Shown in pieces: positions 60,106 through 64,000 of a stretch of 64,000 nt of DNA. The stretch comes from Cryobacterium sp. SO2. Its GTDB lineage: Bacteria; Actinomycetota; Actinomycetes; Actinomycetales; Microbacteriaceae. The notes under the pieces are model-generated. The model saw nothing but the letters and a program-made list of their open reading frames with translations, was not told the DNA's origin and made no database searches. The translations under genes were made by a program, and so were the position numbers. The DNA lies in NCBI RefSeq assembly GCF_026151165.2, contig NZ_CP117849.1, positions 1 to 64,000 of the forward strand, written 5' to 3'. The first letter of the stretch is position 1, and each line of letters opens with the position of its first letter.

Positions 60106-61026
60106 ATGACCGACTCGCGTGCCGGTGCCCCGGCCAATCCCGACGACCTCCTGGTGCTGCTCGCCGTGGCGAGAACCGGCCGGTTCACCACTGCCGCCGA
60201 GTCGATCGGGCTCAATCACACCACGATCTCCCGGCGCATCAGCGCGCTCGAGACGGCGTTGGCCGGCCGGGTGCTCTCCCGCACGGCGGGCGGATGGGAG
60301 CTGACCGACCTGGGCACCCGGGCGGTGCGCGCGGCCGAGAACGTGGAGGCTGCTCTCGACCTGCTCGGCGGGCAGGCCGACAGCAACAGGGAGCTCTCCG
60401 GCGTGGTGCGCCTGAGCGCGACGGATGGCTTCAGCGCGTTCATCGCGGCGCCTGCGGTGGCCCAGCTGCAGCGCCGGCATCCGCTGCTGCGGGTGGAGAT
60501 CGTGACGGTGACCCGGCAGGCCCTGCAGCACCGGTCGGGCCTGGATATCGAGGTGGTGGTGGGCCGGCCGCAGGCGCACCGGGCCGAGGCTTTCGAGCTG
60601 GGGCGGTACACGCTGGGCATGTACGCGTCGCGGGAGTACCTGGCGCAGAACGGCACTCCGGCGAGCGTGGCCGAGCTGGTCGAGCATCCGCTGGTCTATT
60701 TTGTGGACTCGATGCTGCAGGTGGACGACCTGGATGCGCCGCGCCGGCTGGTGCCCACCATGCGCGGGGCGCTGAGCTCTACGAACGTGTTCGTGCAGAT
60801 CGAGGCCACCCGGGTGGGCGGCGGCATCGGCCTGCTGCCCTGCTTCATGGCCGACCGGCACGACGACCTGGTGCGGCTGCTGCCCACGGAGTTCGCCGAG
60901 GAGCTGCCGTACTGGATGGTGCTGCGCCCCGAGGCGCAACGCCAACCGGTGATTGCCGCCGTGGTCGACGCCCTCCGCGCCCAAATGCTGACGGTGGCGG
61001 AGGCGCTGCGCGGCACAGCCCGGTAA
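60106..61026 (+). CDS. LysR-family regulator of the ketone-body operon
   Basis: A 306-residue LysR protein: helix-turn-helix (about 10-70; RFTTAAESIGLNHTTISRRI) and a periplasmic-binding-like effector domain. It is divergent from the transporter-bdhA-scoAB-thiolase operon with a 153-bp shared spacer, the classical arrangement for a LysR activator and its target. The likely inducer is the transported acid. ATG 60106 is supported by the -10 spacing; an upstream in-frame ATG at 60067 is less likely. Confidence 0.88.
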   Translation: MTDSRAGAPANPDDLLVLLAVARTGRFTTAAESIGLNHTTISRRISALETALAGRVLSRTAGGWELTDLGTRAVRAAENVEAALDLLGGQADSNRELSGVVRLSATDGFSAFIAAPAVAQLQRRHPLLRVEIVTVTRQALQHRSGLDIEVVVGRPQAHRAEAFELGRYTLGMYASREYLAQNGTPASVAELVEHPLVYFVDSMLQVDDLDAPRRLVPTMRGALSSTNVFVQIEATRVGGGIGLLPCFMADRHDDLVRLLPTEFAEELPYWMVLRPEAQRQPVIAAVVDALRAQMLTVAEALRGTAR

Positions 61027-61029
61027 CGT
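61024..61029 (+). promoter_or_regulatory. -10 element of the APH(6)-like gene (leaderless)
   Basis: TAACGT overlaps the LysR stop and ends six bases before ATG 61036. Confidence 0.4.
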
Positions 61030-61035
61030 GAGCGG

Positions 61036-61866
61036 ATGCGGGAGGCTTCGGGCGAGATGCGTCGGCGGACGGCCGGGTGGGGCGTGACCCCGGCTGGACC
61101 GCCGCAGTTCACGCCGTCCAGTGAGCTCCTGCCGGGAATCCGTGACGGCCTCCCGGTGATGCTGAAGATCGCCCGGGTCGACGAAGAAGTGCGCGGCGCG
61201 GCCCTGCTGCACTGGTGGGGTGGCCGCGGTGCCGCGCCGGTGCTGGAGCGTGAGGACCGCGCCATCCTGATGGTGCGCGCCACCGGACCGCGTGATCTCA
61301 CGGCCATGGCCGCATCCGGTCAGGACGCGGCGGCGACCGAGATTCTCGTGCGAACGGCCCGTGACCTGCACAACCGGCCGGTGCCGACCGTGCAGGACGG
61401 CGTGGTGCTCGTTCCCTTGCGCGACTGGTTCCGTGATCTACTGGCCGCCGCCGCCACCGACGACGCCCTGCTGCAGCGTGCCGCGGCGCTGGCCGAGCAG
61501 CTGCTCACGGCCACGACCCCGGCGGATGTGACGGTTCTGCACGGCGACATCCATCACGGCAACGTGCTCGACTTCGGCGACCACTGGGCGGCGATCGACC
61601 CGAAGGGCCTGATCGGGCACCGTGCCTTCGACTTCGCCAACATCCTCTGCAACCCGTCGGAGGAGTGCGCGCTCGACAACCTCGAGGAGCGGGTGGCCGC
61701 CATCAGCCGGCAGGCGAGCCTCATCCCACAGGTGCTCGCCAACTGGACTGTCGCCTGGTGCGGGTTGTCCCTGGTCTGGGACCAGGGCGTCGCAGTCCCG
61801 TCGTGGCATGCCCGCACCGCCCGGTCCGTCGCGGAACGGCTGCTCGCCATGCATCGCGAACCGTGA
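61036..61866 (+). CDS. APH(6)-like aminoglycoside/hydroxyurea phosphotransferase
   Basis: A 276-residue kinase of the APH(6)/streptomycin 6-kinase family. It has an ATP-binding Lys44 (PVMLKIA), Brenner motif HGDIHHGNV with catalytic Asp171, and metal-binding Asp188 in AIDPKG. Many chromosomal members have unknown natural substrates, so resistance should not be assumed. Its former terminator is split by the IS element that follows. Confidence 0.85.
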   Translation: MREASGEMRRRTAGWGVTPAGPPQFTPSSELLPGIRDGLPVMLKIARVDEEVRGAALLHWWGGRGAAPVLEREDRAILMVRATGPRDLTAMAASGQDAAATEILVRTARDLHNRPVPTVQDGVVLVPLRDWFRDLLAAAATDDALLQRAAALAEQLLTATTPADVTVLHGDIHHGNVLDFGDHWAAIDPKGLIGHRAFDFANILCNPSEECALDNLEERVAAISRQASLIPQVLANWTVAWCGLSLVWDQGVAVPSWHARTARSVAERLLAMHREP

Positions 61867-61872
61867 GCTGAG

Positions 61873-61887
61873 CCCCAAAATCCTGCG
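61873..61887. repeat. Target-site duplication, left (15 bp)
   Basis: CCCCAAAATCCTGCG, identical to 63255-63269. Both copies flank the IS element; the uninterrupted sequence would be a terminator hairpin like that at 18481-18537. Confidence 0.9.
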
Positions 61888-61891
61888 TGTG

Positions 61892-61963
61892 ATGTCTCAA
61901 CACATCGTGGACACTTCATGTCTCAATACATCGTGGAGTTTTCATGTCTCATGACTTCGTGGA
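61892..61963. repeat. Three iterated transposase-site motifs, left end
   Basis: Copies of ATGTCTCANNACATCGTGGA begin at 61892, 61918 and 61944, a 26-bp period; the third (ATGTCTCATGACTTCGTGGA) overlaps the transposase stop. Confidence 0.85.
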
Positions 61964-63160
61964 GGTTTGGGTGGCCATGAATCCTCGGGGCTTGTTGTTC
62001 CCGACGTAGGGCGTGCCTTTGGGCGGTCGTGGATGGCTGAGAATCTCCGTCCCAGCATTGTCGTAGAAGGCGATTGTGGTGGCGTTGTAGCTGACGTGGA
62101 GTTCGTGGCCGGTGTAGTCCTTTCCGATTTTGAATCGGGTGCCCAGGACGGTGATTTCGCCGTCGCTGGTCACGGTGCGTTGGACTAACTCGGCGGGTTG
62201 TTCGGGGGCCGCTGGTGGGGTCGGTGGGGTGGCCACGGCGGTCGCGTCCCAGGCCTCCTGCGGCGTCATGTGGGGCAGCGATTGGTGCTCACGCTCGGTG
62301 TTGTAATACGCGTCGAAGTCGTCGAGCTGGGTTTGTAGTTCCTCAAGCGTGGCGGCGATCGGGTGGGTGTTGAGGTATTTCAGCAAGGTTCCGTGCACGC
62401 GTTCGTTTTTGCCTTGGGTGGTGGGCTTGCCGGGTTTGCCTGTAATTGGCACCACTCCGAGGCTGACGAGGTGGTTCACGAGAGCTCCTTCGTGGCCACG
62501 GCGGGTCGGGTTGAGCGCGGCGCCGTTGTCGGAGAGGAACTTCTGCGGGACGCCGTGCCGGCTGATCGCCAGGTCGACCACCCTGATCGCGGCTTCGCTG
62601 GTCTCGCCGCTCGCGGCCAGCGAGGCCAAAGCGAGGCGGGAGTGGTCATCGATGAGTTGGAAGACCACGACTTTGCGCCCGCTGGCGAGGATCCACTCGG
62701 TCGCGTCGATCTGCCAGCACCCGTTCGGGTTGGGATAAACGAACCGGCGATACGCGGACCGCGGCTTCTTCTTCGGCTCCGGGATGACGACGCCAGCCCG
62801 AGCGAAGATCCGGGCCAGCGTCGCTCGGGACGGCGGAGTCAGGCCCTGCCTGCGCAGCTTGGCCTGGACGCTGAGCGGGCCGTGATCGAAGCCGCGTCGC
62901 TTGAGTTCTGCGCGGGTCTCCAAAGCGAGCTTGACCATGCCTGCGTTCGTTTTCGCCGGGCTGTTCTTCGGCCTCGTGGATCCGAGTTCCATCGCAGCGA
63001 CCGCACCGCTGGCCTTCGTCTCCGCGCGAACTTTGTGGAACCAGGACGGCGACACGTTGTGTGTTCGACAGAACGCTGCGATCGCGCCCCGAGGGGCGTC
63101 ATCCGGCCACGTCGTGACCAACATTCGAACTCGGGGATCAGGATTCAGAGCGCTCATCAC
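61949..63160 (-). CDS. IS481-family DDE transposase
   Basis: A 403-residue transposase: N-terminal helix-turn-helix (about 22-45; GAIAAFCRTHNVSPSWFHKV), a second HTH-like part (about 80-125), and an rve/RNase H core with Asp152 (IDATEW), Asp211 (SDNGA) and Glu253 (KNERVHG). A C-terminal beta-type extension (about 335-403) is present, as in full-length IS481 members. The frame is intact. Starts at 63160 or 63157 (MM) cannot be separated. Confidence 0.93.
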   Translation of the reverse strand: MMSALNPDPRVRMLVTTWPDDAPRGAIAAFCRTHNVSPSWFHKVRAETKASGAVAAMELGSTRPKNSPAKTNAGMVKLALETRAELKRRGFDHGPLSVQAKLRRQGLTPPSRATLARIFARAGVVIPEPKKKPRSAYRRFVYPNPNGCWQIDATEWILASGRKVVVFQLIDDHSRLALASLAASGETSEAAIRVVDLAISRHGVPQKFLSDNGAALNPTRRGHEGALVNHLVSLGVVPITGKPGKPTTQGKNERVHGTLLKYLNTHPIAATLEELQTQLDDFDAYYNTEREHQSLPHMTPQEAWDATAVATPPTPPAAPEQPAELVQRTVTSDGEITVLGTRFKIGKDYTGHELHVSYNATTIAFYDNAGTEILSHPRPPKGTPYVGNNKPRGFMATQTSTKS

Positions 63161-63181
63161 ATGAGCAAAGCCCCTGAACTA

Positions 63182-63248
63182 TCCACGATGTCCTGAGACA
63201 CACTGTCCACGATGTCCTGAGACATAAATGTCCAATATGTCATGAGAC
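63182..63248. repeat. Three iterated transposase-site motifs, right end
   Basis: Inverted copies of the same motif begin at 63182, 63206 and 63231 (TCCACGATGTCCTGAGACA twice and TCCAATATGTCATGAGAC), spaced 24-25 bp and mirroring the left end. Confidence 0.85.
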
Positions 63249-63254
63249 TTCACA

Positions 63255-63269
63255 CCCCAAAATCCTGCG
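63255..63269. repeat. Target-site duplication, right (15 bp)
   Basis: CCCCAAAATCCTGCG, identical to the left copy at 61873-61887. It is followed by ATTTTCGGGGCTCAACTCAC and GGCTCGCGGG, the right arm of the disrupted terminator. Confidence 0.9.
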
Positions 63270-63348
63270 ATTTTCGGGGCTCAACTCACGGCTCGCGGGA
63301 TTCTGTAGCCTGAGGTGACGCATCCGCTCAGTGAGAGGCACCACAGTA

Positions 63349-63384
63349 ATGATCCACCGCCCCACCCCCAGCGACGCAGCATGA
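63349..63384 (+). other. Possible 11-codon leader ORF before the phosphatase
   Basis: ATG 63349 encodes MIHRPTPSDAA and its TGA overlaps the downstream ATG as ATGA. It could couple translation of the phosphatase. There is no clear ribosome site, so this may be chance. Confidence 0.3.
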
Positions 63385-64000
63385 GCGCCCGGATCCACTT
63401 CGTGCGCCACGCCGAAACCCTCTTCAACGTGAACGGGCAGTTGCAGGGCTGGTGCGACGCCCCACTCACCGAACGCGGCGAAGGCCAGGTGGCGGCGTTG
63501 GGCGAACGGATGCGCCAGGTGCCGCTCGCGGCGGCGTTCATGAGTGACCTCACCCGCACCCGCACCACCATGGCGGGCGCCCTCGCCGGGCATCCGCACC
63601 TCGTGCCCACCCCGATGCGCGAGCTGCGGGAGTGGCACTTCGGCAGCTGGGAGGGCCAGCCCAACCCCTCGCTGTGGGGGCCGGTCTTCGCCGAACTCGG
63701 CACAACCTACGCGCCGGGCAACTTTGCCGGGATCACCGCGGACGGCTTCGACGACCTCATCGACGCCATCCACCGCAGCGACCCGCTCGGCCGGGCCGAC
63801 TCGGCGCTGGACGTGCGCACCCGCGTCGACGCCGCCCTCGCGACTGTGGTCGCCGCCGCCGAGGACGCCGCGCTGGCCGGCACCGGCGACGTGCTTGTCG
63901 TCACCCACGGGTCCGTCCTCGGCAGTATCCTGCACGCCCTGGTGCCGGAGTCGCGGCCCCGGACCGGGTTCCCCAACTGCGGCATCGTGAGCGTGACCTG
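63381..64000 (+). CDS. Histidine phosphatase / phosphoglycerate mutase-like (3' end beyond window)
   Basis: The first 206 residues are present; the frame is open at the window edge. It begins MSARIHFVRHAETLFN with the phospho-His RHAE motif, then LTERGEGQVAALGERM, the MRELREWHFGSWEG motif with catalytic Glu, and VVTHGS with the second catalytic His. The family includes broad phosphatases and cofactor-dependent mutases; the substrate is unknown. It is separated from the APH(6)-like gene by the IS element. Confidence 0.88.
   Translation, partial: MSARIHFVRHAETLFNVNGQLQGWCDAPLTERGEGQVAALGERMRQVPLAAAFMSDLTRTRTTMAGALAGHPHLVPTPMRELREWHFGSWEGQPNPSLWGPVFAELGTTYAPGNFAGITADGFDDLIDAIHRSDPLGRADSALDVRTRVDAALATVVAAAEDAALAGTGDVLVVTHGSVLGSILHALVPESRPRTGFPNCGIVSVT

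Larger units (their letters stand above)
61888..63254 (-). mobile_element. Complete IS481-family insertion sequence, 1367 bp
   Basis: Begins TGTGATGTCTC and ends GAGACTTCACA. The 26-bp terminal inverted repeats (61888-61913 and 63229-63254) match at 21 positions. It is flanked by a 15-bp direct repeat and carries one DDE transposase gene on the minus strand. Each end has three iterated ~20-bp motifs. All parts are intact, so it is probably active. Confidence 0.93.

Noticed and set aside
61892..61963. Three regularly spaced repeats suggested a short CRISPR-like array.
   Set aside because: Only 6-nt gaps separate the units and the same motifs are mirrored at the other end of an IS element; they are transposase sites.

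Overview
The window opens on base 1 of dnaA and carries the replication-origin end of a high-GC actinobacterial chromosome. The order dnaA–dnaN–gnd–recF–DUF721–gyrB–gyrA–DUF3566–tRNA-Ile–tRNA-Ala, then cyclophilin, rhomboid, crgA, sortase E, trpG/pabA and the pknB–pknA–pbpA–rodA–pstP–fhaB–fhaA cluster, is the conserved actinobacterial origin block. A short gnd between dnaN and recF and the overall protein flavour point to Micrococcales, most likely Microbacteriaceae (a Cryobacterium-like genus). The genus is inference; no 16S gene is present.

Layout. 1–10.6 kb: replication initiation, sliding clamp, recombination and gyrase, with oriC between dnaA and dnaN. 10.7–14.3 kb: two tRNAs, then an accessory insert (MATE exporter with its MarR regulator, secreted M23 peptidase). 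14.3–27.5 kb: envelope and cell-division block with two PASTA kinases, their PP2C phosphatase, FHA readers, RodA and a class B PBP. 27.7–38.6 kb: tRNA-Leu, central metabolism (pgl, aldo/keto reductase), a luxS–mtnN pair that detoxifies S-adenosylhomocysteine and makes AI-2 precursor, two MFS exporters, and a GH65 phosphorylase with a beta-phosphoglucomutase-like HAD. 40.5–42.3 kb: pnuC–nadR nicotinamide riboside salvage. 42.3–48.9 kb: a tightly overlapping five-gene operon with a MoxR-type AAA+ ATPase, a fused zincin/von Willebrand A protein, two unrecognised proteins and a PaaK-like adenylate-forming enzyme. This is the most unusual system in the window. 49.7–55.1 kb: a beta-glucoside PTS/GH1 operon controlled by a LicT-type antiterminator with a clear RAT hairpin and terminator. 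55.2–61.0 kb: a ketone-body / 3-hydroxybutyrate catabolic operon (MFS, 3-HB dehydrogenase, CoA-transferase A and B, thiolase) with a divergent LysR. 61.0–64.0 kb: an APH(6)-like kinase, a complete IS481-family element inserted in a terminator hairpin, and the start of a histidine phosphatase that runs off the window.

Structural points beyond the genes: (i) a family of about 65-bp dispersed intergenic palindromes (five full copies and one shortened copy between 33.2 and 55.2 kb); (ii) a second DnaA-box cluster 15 kb from oriC; (iii) at least ten genes with a -10 hexamer ending 6–7 nt before the start codon, i.e. apparently leaderless mRNAs; (iv) an IS481 element with a 15-bp target duplication and three iterated binding motifs at each end.
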